Shown: positions 33,798 to 42,224 of the stretch, one piece after another
Numbering within the stretch: position 1 is the stretch's first letter
Layout: each line of letters opens with the position of its first letter
Source: Nannocystis pusilla
Lineage (GTDB): Bacteria > Myxococcota_A > Polyangia > Nannocystales > Nannocystaceae
Direction: 5' to 3'
Assembly (NCBI RefSeq): GCF_020073745.1
Contig: NZ_JAIRAU010000006.1
Span: 1 to 64,000 of the forward strand
DNA length: 64,000 bases
Translations under genes and position numbers: made by a program
The notes under the pieces: model-generated
Database searches by the model: none
What the model was told of the DNA's origin: nothing
Seen by the model: only the letters and a program-made list of their open reading frames with translations

Positions 33798-33871
33798 CAT
33801 GTTCACTCGGACATGTTCGCGGGAGCATGTTCGAGGCAGCAGGCCCTTTCAGGCATGTCCTTAGAACCAGC
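33798..33871. repeat. 14-nt-period CATG array at a convergent gene junction
   Basis: CATG 33798, 33812 and 33826, CAGG 33840, CATG 33854 and CAGC 33868 are exactly 14 nt apart, with spacers TTCACTCGGA, TTCGCGGGAG, TTCGAGGCAG, CCCTTTCAGG and TCCTTAGAAC. The array begins two bases after the FAAL-like stop (33794-33796) and includes the stop of the convergent outer-membrane gene (33861-33863). It matches the arrays at 4056 and 22858 in structure and context. Confidence 0.85.
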
Positions 33872-34646
33872 CGAACTCGAGCATCACCATGCCCATGGGG
33901 CCGCCGAGGTTCTGCGGGCCGGTCCAGGTGCGGGCGGCGACGAGGCGGTAGCCGACGGCGAGGTGCAGGCGCACGATCGGGGCCAGGACGACGCGCAGGC
34001 CGGCGCGCGGCTCACCGACGAAGAAGGCGGTCTTGTCGGCGCAGCGGCCGTTCTCGGGGTTCTGGACGCAGCCGCCACCGCCGCCGAGGAGGCCGCCGAG
34101 AGTGCCCGCGACCCGCTTGCCGCGCACGTAGGCGACGTCGACGACGAGGCCGCCGTAGTTGATGTTGATCCGCGTCGCGCCGCCGCGGGCGAACGCTCCC
34201 GCGTCGACCGGGTTGAGGAGCCACTGCAGCGTGGCGCCGACGGTCACCCGCTGGACGATGTTGATGCCGCCCTCGAGCCCGACGAAGGCCGCGAACGCGC
34301 CGTGCAGGCCGGACAGCCGCAGCGTCGGTCCGCCGTAGCCGCTGACCTTGGGCCGCGGATCGGGGCCCCACCAGCGCGGGCGCGTGGGGGTCGGGGCGGG
34401 TGCGGGCGGCGGCGCGGGGTCGGAGGCCGCGGGCGGCGGCGCGGGGTCGGAGGCCGCGGGCGTCGGCGCGACGTCGTTGCTGGTGGGCGGGGCCTCGGGG
34501 CTCGCGGGCGGTGGCGCGACGTCGGGGGGCGCGGGAGCAGGCGGCGATGTGGGCTCGGGTTCGGTCGCGAGTGTGTCGGGGCTCGCGGGCGGCTCGGGAG
34601 CCGGGGTCGCGGCCGCGAGTCCGAGCGCGAGGAGGGGAGCGTACAC
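33861..34646 (-). CDS. Outer-membrane beta-barrel-like protein with Pro-rich stalk
   Basis: 261 aa from GTG 34644-34646 (MYAPLLALGLAAA, a signal peptide); the ATG at 34718 would overlap the divergent protease start. Residues 18-100 are a Pro/Ala/Thr/Glu-rich linker with tandem ASDPAPPPA repeats. The C-terminal 160 residues are alternating strands (GGPTLRLSGLHGAFAAFVGLEGGINI, RININYGGLVVDVAYVRGKR, GLRVVLAPIVRLHLAVGYRLVAAR) ending in MVMLEFGWF, with the terminal aromatic residue typical of outer-membrane barrels. The specific role is unknown. It is divergent from the MYXO-CTERM protease with about 62 bp between. Confidence 0.65.
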   Translation of the reverse strand: MYAPLLALGLAAATPAPEPPASPDTLATEPEPTSPPAPAPPDVAPPPASPEAPPTSNDVAPTPAASDPAPPPAASDPAPPPAPAPTPTRPRWWGPDPRPKVSGYGGPTLRLSGLHGAFAAFVGLEGGINIVQRVTVGATLQWLLNPVDAGAFARGGATRININYGGLVVDVAYVRGKRVAGTLGGLLGGGGGCVQNPENGRCADKTAFFVGEPRAGLRVVLAPIVRLHLAVGYRLVAARTWTGPQNLGGPMGMVMLEFGWF

Positions 34647-34708
34647 GCGCGCGATGATACTCCGGGATCGCGCTTGCGCACGCCTCGCCGGGGTGGGAGC
34701 CTGCGGCC

Positions 34709-36022
34709 ATGCGTGCACCTGTGACGGTGGCGGTCTGCGGGCTCGTGGCGCTGGCTTCGGGCCCGGCGGTCGCCGGCGAACTGAGCGACGTCCCGCCGCC
34801 GCAGCTGCCGATCTTCAACGGGCTCGAGGCGGGCGAGTGCGACTTCCCGAGCGCGGTGGCGATGCTCGACCGCGACACCGGCCAGCTGTTTTGTACCGGC
34901 ACTCTGGTCCATCCGAGCGTGGTCGCGTTCGCGGCCCACTGCATGGACCCGGCGACGTCGTGGGCCACGCCGGGCAGCGTGCTGTTCGGCGAGGACGTCG
35001 ACGCGCCGGTGCGCGTGGTGCCGGTGCTCGAGTGCGCGACGCACCCGGAGTGGGACCCGGGCGTGACCTCCAACGACCTCGCGTTCTGCACCCTGGCCAA
35101 GGCGGTCCCCGAGGTGCCGGTGGTGCCGCTGATCATGGGCTGCGAGACCGAGGCGCTGCTCGACTCGCAGGTGACGATCGTCGGCTTCGGCGCGACCAAC
35201 GCGACGCTCGACCCCGAGGGCAACCCGCTGCCCACCGGCGCCGGCAAGAAACGCTTCACCACCCAGACGATCACCCAAGTGTCGGTCGACGACAACGAGG
35301 TGATCATGATCGGGCCCGACCAGGGCGGGTGCTTCGGCGACTCCGGCGGACCTGCCTTTGCGCGCATGTCCGATGGGACATGGCGGCTCGTCGGCGCGGC
35401 CTCGACGCTGCACCCCGACTCGTTCCCCGGGCCGGACGGCGAGATCTGCGGGCTCGGCACGGTGTACGAGATCTTCTGGCCGAACATGGACTGGCTCGAG
35501 GGCTCGGTCGGCGTCGACCTGTCGCCGTGCTTCGACACGGCCAACAACTGGGCCCCGACGGCCAGCTGCGGCGGCTTCCCCGGCGATCTCGAGGATCCGC
35601 AGAGCACGTGGAGCGACGGCTGTTCGACGACCGCGGTCGGCTCGTGGAGCGCGGTGTGCGGCCAGCCGTTCGACGAGGGGCCGTTCCCGGGGCCGCAGCC
35701 GGAGCCGGAACCACCGCCGCCCGAACCGGAGCCCGAACCCGAGCCGCCGCCGCCCGAGCCGCCGCCCGAACCCGAACCACCGCCGCCCGAGCCGCAGCCG
35801 CAGCCGCAGCCGCAGCCCGCCCCGCCGGTACCCGGGCCGGGGCCGGTCGATCCCACCGGTGACGACACCGGCGACGGCACGGGCGACGAGACCGGCGCGG
35901 GCGCCGACGGCGGCGACTTCGCGGAGCGCGGGTGCACATGTTCTTCGGGTCAGGATGACTGGAAGGACAGGTCTTGGCTGCTCGCCGGGTTGCTGCTGCT
36001 GGTCCGCCGGCGGCGGCGCTGA
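34709..36022 (+). CDS. Trypsin-like serine protease with Pro/Glu linker and MYXO-CTERM tail
   Basis: 437 aa. A signal peptide (to about residue 23) is followed by an S1-family domain with the triad His77 (AAHC), Asp123 (SNDLA) and Ser212 (GDSGGP). A Cys-rich spacer follows, then a long PEPEPPPPEP repeat linker (about 330-395) and a Gly/Asp/Thr stretch. The end is a MYXO-CTERM sorting signal: GCTCSS, a hydrophobic Leu-rich segment and a five-Arg tail. In myxobacteria such proteins are processed and anchored at the cell surface. Two sets of 14-nt repeat units lie within the gene (35351-35382 and 35937-35954). The next gene starts 13 bp downstream. Confidence 0.93.
   Translation: MRAPVTVAVCGLVALASGPAVAGELSDVPPPQLPIFNGLEAGECDFPSAVAMLDRDTGQLFCTGTLVHPSVVAFAAHCMDPATSWATPGSVLFGEDVDAPVRVVPVLECATHPEWDPGVTSNDLAFCTLAKAVPEVPVVPLIMGCETEALLDSQVTIVGFGATNATLDPEGNPLPTGAGKKRFTTQTITQVSVDDNEVIMIGPDQGGCFGDSGGPAFARMSDGTWRLVGAASTLHPDSFPGPDGEICGLGTVYEIFWPNMDWLEGSVGVDLSPCFDTANNWAPTASCGGFPGDLEDPQSTWSDGCSTTAVGSWSAVCGQPFDEGPFPGPQPEPEPPPPEPEPEPEPPPPEPPPEPEPPPPEPQPQPQPQPAPPVPGPGPVDPTGDDTGDGTGDETGAGADGGDFAERGCTCSSGQDDWKDRSWLLAGLLLLVRRRRR
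35351..35382. repeat. Three-unit 14-nt repeat inside the protease gene
   Basis: CCTG 35351, CATG 35365 and CATG 35379 are 14 nt apart, immediately after the codons of the catalytic GDSGGP motif. The last two units form a perfect 7-bp stem with loop GATG. Confidence 0.7.
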
Positions 36023-36035
36023 AGAGGTCGCGGGC

Positions 36036-37613
36036 GTGATCGCGGCGCTACTGGGCAGCATGGCGGTCGCCGGGCTGGCGCTGGCGGCCGAGCCGCTGAC
36101 GCCGGCGGAGGCCGAGGCGTACAACGAGGCGGCGAAGGTCGCCCAGTCGGGCGACCCGGCGCGCGGGCACGAGTGCGCGGTGACGCTGACGGAGCTGGCG
36201 CAGCGGCTCGGCGACAGGCACGCGCGCACGGTCGAGGCGCTCGAGCTGGCGGCGCGCTGCCACGAGGCCGCGGGCGAGTACGAGGCGATGGTGGCGACGC
36301 GCGAGCGGCTGGTGGAGAAGTTCTCCGCCGAGCCGACGGCCCGGGTGGCGACGCTGGCCCTGGTGCGCCACCACCGGGCGACGCTCGCGTTCGAGAAGGC
36401 GGCGGCGGCGATGGAGCGGTACGCCGAGCGCTGGCCGGGCGAGCCGGAGGCGCTCGATCTGCTGCAGGAGGCGTTCGTGCTGCGCGCGCAGCTCGGGCAC
36501 GACAAGCGGGCGCTCGAGCTGGCCGAGCGGATGGAGAAGCTGTACGCCGGCAAGGATCCGCAGCGCCTCGCCATGATCTACTGGGCCCGCGCCGACCTGC
36601 TCCCGAAGACATTGCCCGACGACCAGGCCAGGCAGGCGCACGCGGCCGGCTACCTCCAGCGCCACGGCAGCAAGGGCGGGCCGGCGCGGCGGATCGTCGC
36701 CGAGGTGACGTTCGCGGCGATCGAGTGGCGGCGCGCGTGCAAGCTGAAGGACGGGCTGATGGACCTGTGCGTCAGCGTGAAGCCGGCCGCACCCGACGCG
36801 CCGAAGAGCGGCAAGGCGCCGAAAGTGACGTGCGCGGGGCCGGCGGCGCAGGCGGTCACGGTGCACCCGCGCGACCGCAAGCTGGCCGAGTCGGCGCAGC
36901 GACGCCTGCGCGAGGCGGTGGCGCTCGGCGAGATCTTGCCGCCGGTCGAGGACCCATGGCTGCGCGCGAAGGTCGACGAGGTGCTCGACCAGGCCGAACT
37001 CATCCTCGCCGACGCCAGGCTCGAGGAGGCGCTCGCGGTGCGTCCTCCGGCCGACCTGAGCTTCTTTCGCGAGGACTGGCGCGCGTCCTCGGACGACGCG
37101 CGCGACCGCAAGATCTTCGCCGAGCAGAAGCGCAGGTCGGAGGACTCGACGCGGCGCTTCCTCGACTACTGGGGGAAGTCGCAGGAGCGCATGAACGACC
37201 TGAACCGCCGCTACGAGAAGGTGGCGGCGCGCAAGCGCAGCGCCCGCGGGATGTTCGCCGCGGCCGCGCGGCTCGGCGTCGTCTCGCAGACGCAGGTCGA
37301 CACGCTGATGGCCGCCGAGGTGCCCGCGGGCCTGAAGTCGGACGCGGCGATCAAGGCCTACTGCGGCGCGCTCGCCGACTCGACGGGGCCGATCGCGGCC
37401 GCGGCGACGCAGGCGTTCGAGTACTGCTGGCAGCGGTCGGCGATGTTCGCGTACACCGACCCGTCGGTCGAGTTCTGCGGGGCCGAGCTGCAGCGCCGGC
37501 AGCCGCGCGCCTACCCGCCGCAGCGCGAGCTGTTCGGCTTCATCGAGCCGCCGCCGCTCGAGCCGGTGTCGGCGCCGGTGCAGGTCGAGCCGCCGATCTT
37601 CGAGCAGGAGTGA
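36036..37613 (+). CDS. Exported helical-repeat (TPR-like) protein
   Basis: 525 aa from GTG 36036, preceded by GAAGAGG at 8 bases; longer frames run through the protease gene. A signal peptide (MIAALLGSMAVAGLALAAEP) is followed by about 500 mostly helical residues. The first 200 carry tetratricopeptide-like pairs (YNEAAKVAQSGDPARGHECAVTL, TVEALELAARCHEAAGEYEAM, ALDLLQEAFVLRAQLG). The remainder contains a coiled-coil-like charged segment and conserved Cys (CKLKDGLMDLC, AYCGALAD, EYCWQ). No catalytic motif is seen. It probably works with the MYXO-CTERM protease encoded 13 bp upstream; periplasmic scaffold is my best guess. Confidence 0.75.
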   Translation: MIAALLGSMAVAGLALAAEPLTPAEAEAYNEAAKVAQSGDPARGHECAVTLTELAQRLGDRHARTVEALELAARCHEAAGEYEAMVATRERLVEKFSAEPTARVATLALVRHHRATLAFEKAAAAMERYAERWPGEPEALDLLQEAFVLRAQLGHDKRALELAERMEKLYAGKDPQRLAMIYWARADLLPKTLPDDQARQAHAAGYLQRHGSKGGPARRIVAEVTFAAIEWRRACKLKDGLMDLCVSVKPAAPDAPKSGKAPKVTCAGPAAQAVTVHPRDRKLAESAQRRLREAVALGEILPPVEDPWLRAKVDEVLDQAELILADARLEEALAVRPPADLSFFREDWRASSDDARDRKIFAEQKRRSEDSTRRFLDYWGKSQERMNDLNRRYEKVAARKRSARGMFAAAARLGVVSQTQVDTLMAAEVPAGLKSDAAIKAYCGALADSTGPIAAAATQAFEYCWQRSAMFAYTDPSVEFCGAELQRRQPRAYPPQRELFGFIEPPPLEPVSAPVQVEPPIFEQE

Positions 37614-37715
37614 GCGACGGGCGGAGATGTCTCTCGGGACAGTCGAGCGCGCCGCTCGCCCGGAGACGGGATGGGCATCACCCCGCGGTGATGTCGCGGA
37701 GCTCGCGCGCCAGGA

Positions 37716-38345
37716 TCAAGCCGCCGCGACTCCCCAGGCGCGGCGGTACGTGGGCCGCTCCTGGAAGCGCCGCAGCCAGTCCTTCACGTGCGGGTGGTCG
37801 GCCACCGGCACGCCGCAGAAGGTCGAGTAGGTGATCGCGCTGGCCACGATCAGGTCCACCAGCGTGAACGCGTCGCCGAGCAAGTAGCGGCGTGTCGCCA
37901 GCCGCTGGTCGACCAGGCCGAGCAGCGCCTGGAGCTCGCGATGGGTGTGCTCGGCCATCGCGGGGCTGTGCAGCTCTCGGGGGACGCGATCGCTCGTCGC
38001 GTAGTTGAGGCGCGCGATCGCGGGCGTGAACGTCACGTACCCCCACGTCGCCCACGACATCGCCTCGAGCCGCTCCGGTGCGTCCGCGGCGGGCCACAGA
38101 CCGCGCGCGACCCCGAAGCTCTCGCCGAGCCACGTGATGATCGCAAGCGCCTCGAACATCGGCGTGCCGTCGACGACGAGGGTGGGCACCTTGCCGTTGG
38201 GGTTGAGCGCGAGAAACTCGGGCCTGCGCTGGTCGCCGGCGGACAGATCGAGCGACACGCGCTCGTGCGGTACGTCGAGCTCGGCGAGGGCGTGCACGAC
38301 GGGGGTCGCGCTGGACATGGGTGCGGCATACAGGAGGATGGACAT
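37716..38345 (-). CDS. Glutathione S-transferase family protein
   Basis: 209 aa. The N-terminal thioredoxin-like domain (MSILLYAAPMSSATPVVHALAELDVPHERVSLDL, then NPNGKVPTLVVDGTPMFEALAIITWL with the cis-Pro and the Glu-Ala glutathione gamma-Glu site) and an all-helical C-terminal domain (LLGDAFTLVDLIVASAITYS) are complete. It is a cytosolic detoxification or redox enzyme with unknown substrate. It is divergent from a WYL regulator, and a 25-nt palindrome lies between them (38364-38388), so it is probably that regulator's target. Confidence 0.93.
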   Translation of the reverse strand: MSILLYAAPMSSATPVVHALAELDVPHERVSLDLSAGDQRRPEFLALNPNGKVPTLVVDGTPMFEALAIITWLGESFGVARGLWPAADAPERLEAMSWATWGYVTFTPAIARLNYATSDRVPRELHSPAMAEHTHRELQALLGLVDQRLATRRYLLGDAFTLVDLIVASAITYSTFCGVPVADHPHVKDWLRRFQERPTYRRAWGVAAA

Positions 38346-38363
38346 GTGGCGAGGCTACGACCA

Positions 38364-38388
38364 ATTGAGGACAGGTCCTGTCCTCAAT
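38364..38388. promoter_or_regulatory. Perfect 12-bp-arm palindrome, probable operator of the WYL regulator
   Basis: Arms ATTGAGGACAGG (38364-38375) and CCTGTCCTCAAT (38377-38388) surround a single T. It lies 18 bp upstream of the GST start and 20 bp upstream of the regulator start, an ideal position for control of both genes. The centre is also compatible with the 14-nt repeat geometry (CAGG 38372, AATG 38386). Confidence 0.8.
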
Positions 38389-38408
38389 GAACGGCTATCC
38401 TCGTGGCC

Positions 38409-39413
38409 ATGCTCGAGGCCTCCGCTCGACTCCTACGGCTGCTCGGACTGTTGCAGGCGCGTGGGTTCTGGACCGGCGCGGACCTTGCCGAACGTCTGGA
38501 GGTCACGCAGCGGACGGTGCGTCGCGACGTCGAGCGACTGCGTGCGCTCGGATATCCGGTGCACTCGAGCACGGGGGTGGCCGGCGGGTATCAGCTCGGC
38601 GCGGGCGCGTCGCTGCCCCCGCTGCTCCTCGACGATGAGGAGGCGCTGGCCGTCGCGCTCGGTCTGCGCACCGCCGCGTCGGGATCGGTGGCCGGCGCGC
38701 AGGAGGCCGCCCTGCGTGCGCTGGCCAAGCTCGATCAGGTGCTGCCCGCGCGGATCAGAACTCGCGTCGCCGAGCTGTACTCGGTGGTGGCGCCGCTCTA
38801 CTGGACCGGGCCAGTCGTGCGGCCGCAGGTCCTCTCGCGCCTCGCCACCGCCTGTCGCGATCACCGGCAGGCCGAGCTCCGCTACACGGACCGAGGCGGG
38901 CGCCCGACCGCGCGGACGATCGAGCCGCACGGCCTCGTGCACACCGGTGCGCGCTGGTACCTCGTCGCGTGGGACGAGGCGCGCGCCGACTGGCGCACGT
39001 TTCGGGTGGATCGCATCGAGGGCGACATCGAGCTCGGCCGGCGCTTCTCCCCGCGCAAGGTCCCGGGCGAAGACATCGCTGCGTACGTGTCGCGCTCGCT
39101 GGCGACGCGTCCCTACTCGTTCCGCGCGCGCGTCGTCTTCCACGCGCCGGCCGCCACGATCGCCGAGCGGGTCCCGCCGCTCGCGGGCTTCCTCGCGGCG
39201 CTCGGAGCGGATCGCTGCGTGCTCGAGTCGGGCGCGCATTCTCTCGACGTGCTGGCGATGCACCTCGCGCTCGTCGGAGAGGACTTCGAGATCGAGGAGC
39301 CGCCGGAGCTCCTCGACAAGGCCCGCGAGCTCGCCGCCCGCCTGCGCCGCGCCGCGCGACCCGGAAGCTCGAGGACGGCGCGAACGGACCCGAAGCGCCG
39401 CCGGACGCGGTGA
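38409..39413 (+). CDS. WYL domain transcriptional regulator (YafY type)
   Basis: 334 aa from ATG 38409 (MLEASARLLRLLGLLQARG); GTG 38403 is possible. The N-terminal winged HTH (GFWTGADLAERLEVTQRTVRRDVERLRALGYPV) is of DeoR type. A linker follows, then the WYL domain (GLVHTGARWYLVAWDEARADWRTFRVDRI) and a C-terminal WCX-type extension. WYL regulators sense small ligands or nucleic-acid signals. It is divergent from a GST gene and flanks the palindrome at 38364-38388, so it probably controls the GST gene and itself. Confidence 0.92.
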   Translation: MLEASARLLRLLGLLQARGFWTGADLAERLEVTQRTVRRDVERLRALGYPVHSSTGVAGGYQLGAGASLPPLLLDDEEALAVALGLRTAASGSVAGAQEAALRALAKLDQVLPARIRTRVAELYSVVAPLYWTGPVVRPQVLSRLATACRDHRQAELRYTDRGGRPTARTIEPHGLVHTGARWYLVAWDEARADWRTFRVDRIEGDIELGRRFSPRKVPGEDIAAYVSRSLATRPYSFRARVVFHAPAATIAERVPPLAGFLAALGADRCVLESGAHSLDVLAMHLALVGEDFEIEEPPELLDKARELAARLRRAARPGSSRTARTDPKRRRTR

Positions 39414-39429
39414 TTCGCGCAGGCCCGGG

Positions 39430-41187
39430 TCAGGCGGCACATTCGCCGCGGCCGATGGCGACGTCGAAGGTGCGCTCCTGGCCGAGGTCGAAGATGTCGT
39501 CGTCGCGGAGGTTGGTGAACTGGCTGTCGAGCAGCGCGTCGCCGAGGGCCTCGACGACGTCCTCCTTGGCGACGCGGCGGAAGAACGCGCGCGCGTCCTC
39601 GCCGTCTTCGCGCTCGTCGCGGTAGAGGTCGAGCAGGCGGAGCAGCGCCTCGCCGGCGCGGCGAGCGGGGATCTTGACGATGTGGCGGCCGAACTGCACG
39701 CCGTCGGCGTCGAAGCCGCCGCCGAGGTGGAGCTGGTACTCGGGGACCTGCTTGCCCTCGCCGACGTGACGCACGGTGCCGTGGAAGCCGATCGCGGCGA
39801 CGTGGTGCTGGCCGCACGAGTTGGGGCAGCCGGAGATCTTGATGTCGGCGGAGCGGGCCAGCTCGACGCTGTCGGCCGACCTGCCGGGGCTCTTGAGGAA
39901 GCGCGTGAGGTGCTTGGCCAGGCTCATGCTGTGCGTGACCGCGAGGTTGCAGCTGTCGGCGCCGGGGCAGCTGACGACGTCGTGGATCGTGTTGGAGCCG
40001 AGCTCGGCGAGGCCGATCTGCTGCAGCGCGCTGAACAGGTGCGGCAGGTACTCGGTGCGGACCCAGCGGACGATGAGGTTCTGGCGGTTGCCGGCCCGCA
40101 GGGTGCCGTCGGTGAAGGTCTCGGCGAGGTCGGCGAGCTGGTCGAACTGGTCGGCCGCGATGTCGCCGCGGTCGAGCTTGATCGTGACTGCGGCGAAGCC
40201 GGGCTGCTTCTGCGGGTCGACGGTGCGCAGCCACTCCTTGTACTGCGGGTCGTCGTCGGCCGCGCGCGGGCCGGCCAGGGCGCGGTCGTTCCACGCCGGC
40301 GCGGTCTCCTCGGGCGGCAGCTCGATCGGCCGCTGCAGCGTGCCGGCGGCGACGAGCTTGGCGACCTCCTCCTCGTAGGCCGCGACGAAGCCCTGCTCGC
40401 CGAGGTTCTTCATGACGTACTTGAGGCGGGCGCGGGCGCGGTTCTTGCGGTTGCCGTGCTTGTCGAACACGCGGATGATCGCCTCGGCGCGCGCCAGCAT
40501 CTCGTCGGCCGGGATGAATTCGTGCAGGCGATAGGCCGGGCGCGGGGTGGTCGACAGGCCGCCGGCGACGAACACCTCGAAGCCGCGCACGCCGTCCCTG
40601 AGCTTGGCGCGGAAGCCGATGTCGTTGATGGCCGTCTGCGCGTGGTCCTCGTGGGTGCAGCCCTCGAAGGCCATCTTGAACTTGCGCGGCAGGTTGTTGG
40701 CCCACTCCTCGCGCAGGCACATCCGCACGAGCGCGTGCATGTACGGGGTGATGTCGTAGGCCTCGGTGGCGCTGATGCCGGCGTACGGGCAGCCGGTGAC
40801 GTTGCGGACGGTGTTGCCGCAGGCCTCGCGGGTGGTCGCGCCGGTGAGGTCGAAGCGGCCCATCACCGCGGGCATGTCGGCCAGCTTGACGAAGTGGAAC
40901 TGGATGTTCTGCCGGGTGGTGATGTGGCCCTTGTGATACTGCGTGTACTCGCGGGCCACCCCGGCCGCGGTGCGCAGCTGGGCCGCGCTCATGATGCCGC
41001 CGGGGAACTTGACCCGCAGCATGTTGACGTCCATCTGCCGCTGGCCGTACACCCCGCGCTTCAGCCGGAACGTCCGGAAGTCCTCCGACGAGATCTCGCC
41101 GCGCTCGAATCGCTCGAGCACCGCGACGAACTCCTCGACGTCCGCCGGGCTCGAGAAGTGAGTATCATAACGTGCTTCTTGGGACAT
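39430..41187 (-). CDS. Siroheme nitrite/sulfite reductase
   Basis: 585 aa. Two ferredoxin-like half-domains (KFPGGIMSAAQLRTAAGVAREY; TIKLDRGDIAADQFDQLADLAETF) alternate with siroheme-binding halves. The coupled siroheme and 4Fe-4S cluster ligands lie in SCPGADSCNLAVTHS (CX5C) and GCPNSCGQHH (CX3C). GHITTRQNIQFHF and RNVTGCPYAG match the siroheme pocket. The enzyme performs six-electron reduction of nitrite to ammonia or sulfite to sulfide, in the cytosol. No CysG or ferredoxin gene is adjacent. The start codon sits in a CATG repeat unit (41185). The upstream 164 bp contains a TTGACA on the same strand. Confidence 0.94.
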   Translation of the reverse strand: MSQEARYDTHFSSPADVEEFVAVLERFERGEISSEDFRTFRLKRGVYGQRQMDVNMLRVKFPGGIMSAAQLRTAAGVAREYTQYHKGHITTRQNIQFHFVKLADMPAVMGRFDLTGATTREACGNTVRNVTGCPYAGISATEAYDITPYMHALVRMCLREEWANNLPRKFKMAFEGCTHEDHAQTAINDIGFRAKLRDGVRGFEVFVAGGLSTTPRPAYRLHEFIPADEMLARAEAIIRVFDKHGNRKNRARARLKYVMKNLGEQGFVAAYEEEVAKLVAAGTLQRPIELPPEETAPAWNDRALAGPRAADDDPQYKEWLRTVDPQKQPGFAAVTIKLDRGDIAADQFDQLADLAETFTDGTLRAGNRQNLIVRWVRTEYLPHLFSALQQIGLAELGSNTIHDVVSCPGADSCNLAVTHSMSLAKHLTRFLKSPGRSADSVELARSADIKISGCPNSCGQHHVAAIGFHGTVRHVGEGKQVPEYQLHLGGGFDADGVQFGRHIVKIPARRAGEALLRLLDLYRDEREDGEDARAFFRRVAKEDVVEALGDALLDSQFTNLRDDDIFDLGQERTFDVAIGRGECAA

Positions 41188-41351
41188 GTGCGGCCGCTCC
41201 GACGACTTTGCTAGACTGAAGCGCTGTTCAGCATACGGGACAAGGGCGTCCAGTTCAACGAAAAATGTTCAGGAAATTTTACACGTGTCAAGCCGTAGAA
41301 CATGGATACAGCCGATCGATGGCTCGCCCTGCGGGCCGCGTGCGCGCGTTG
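41188..41351 (-). promoter_or_regulatory. Upstream region of the siroheme reductase
   Basis: This 164-bp gap is the most AT-rich stretch in its neighbourhood. On the minus strand it contains TTGACA (41291-41286) with a poor -10 candidate 17 bp on. Three TGAAC-containing elements (around 41226-41231, 41254-41258 and 41266-41270) could be operator half-sites. No terminator for the upstream UbiA gene was found. Confidence 0.4.
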
Positions 41352-42224
41352 CTATTGCGACATGACCGAAAGGCCAGGTGACGCCGTACACCCGTCCGCG
41401 ACGCAGCGCACGAGCCATCCGCCGGTGGCTTCGTGGACGTAGACCCACCCGGCGGCGAACAGGAACGCGACCCCGAGCAGCACGCGGATCTGGTTCCAGT
41501 AGCGGTCCGGGCGGCCGAGCGGCAGGGTGACTCCGATCAACGGCGGGACGGCGGCGAGCGGGTGGATCGCGACGGCCGCGGCGGCGGCGCCGAGGACCAG
41601 GAGGGCGCGCGCGAGCGCGAGGGTGCGCGGGACACCGAGGACGACGGCGGTCGTGCGCACGCCGGTGTCACGATCGGCGTCGTGGTCGCGGATGACCTGG
41701 ATCGTCTCGAACACCGCCGAGTCGAGCGCGAGCAGGCCGGCGAGCGCCCAGCCGAGCGCGTGCGTCGGCGGGAACGCGACGGTCAGCATCGCCGCGCCCC
41801 ACACCATCATCGCGGTGATGTCGGCCCCGGCGACGTGCTTGAGCCGCGCCGAGTAGAGCCAGCACACGCCGCCGCCGACGACCAGCGGGATCACGAGGCC
41901 GAGGTCCCACGCCGCGGCGACGGCGACGAGCACGGCGACGAGCCCGAGCTGGGCCGCCAGCGCGGCGCCGCGGTGGTCGCGGAGGAAGCGGGTGTTGCCG
42001 TCGTCGCGCTCGGGCGAGCGCAGGTCGGTCGGCAGGTCGAGGTAGTCGTTGTTGAGGTAGACGAGCAGGTTGAGCAGGAACGCGAACCCGAGCCGCACCG
42101 CGACGTCGGCCGGCGACAGGCGCAGCGCGAGCATGATGATCAGCGCGCCGCCCATGTTGGCCATCTCGAGCCGCTGCAGCCGGTACTGCGCGACGTTGAA
42201 GAGGATCCGCAGCGCCGCGCTCAT
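41352..42224 (-). CDS. UbiA-family prenyltransferase
   Basis: 290 aa, seven to nine transmembrane helices. The first Asp-rich motif is NNDYLDLPTD, the second DHDADRDTG, both placed as in intramembrane UbiA enzymes that transfer polyprenyl groups to aromatic or sugar acceptors. IQVIRDHDADR is the conserved second-loop region. It overlaps the upstream membrane glycosyltransferase-like gene by 4 bp (ATGA), which suggests a joint role in lipid-linked sugar or cell-envelope synthesis rather than quinone synthesis. That assignment is inference from context. Confidence 0.87.
   Translation of the reverse strand: MSAALRILFNVAQYRLQRLEMANMGGALIIMLALRLSPADVAVRLGFAFLLNLLVYLNNDYLDLPTDLRSPERDDGNTRFLRDHRGAALAAQLGLVAVLVAVAAAWDLGLVIPLVVGGGVCWLYSARLKHVAGADITAMMVWGAAMLTVAFPPTHALGWALAGLLALDSAVFETIQVIRDHDADRDTGVRTTAVVLGVPRTLALARALLVLGAAAAAVAIHPLAAVPPLIGVTLPLGRPDRYWNQIRVLLGVAFLFAAGWVYVHEATGGWLVRCVADGCTASPGLSVMSQ

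Noticed and set aside
35690..35830. Tandem CCG/GAG-type repeat
   Set aside because: It is the in-frame Pro/Glu linker of the MYXO-CTERM protease.
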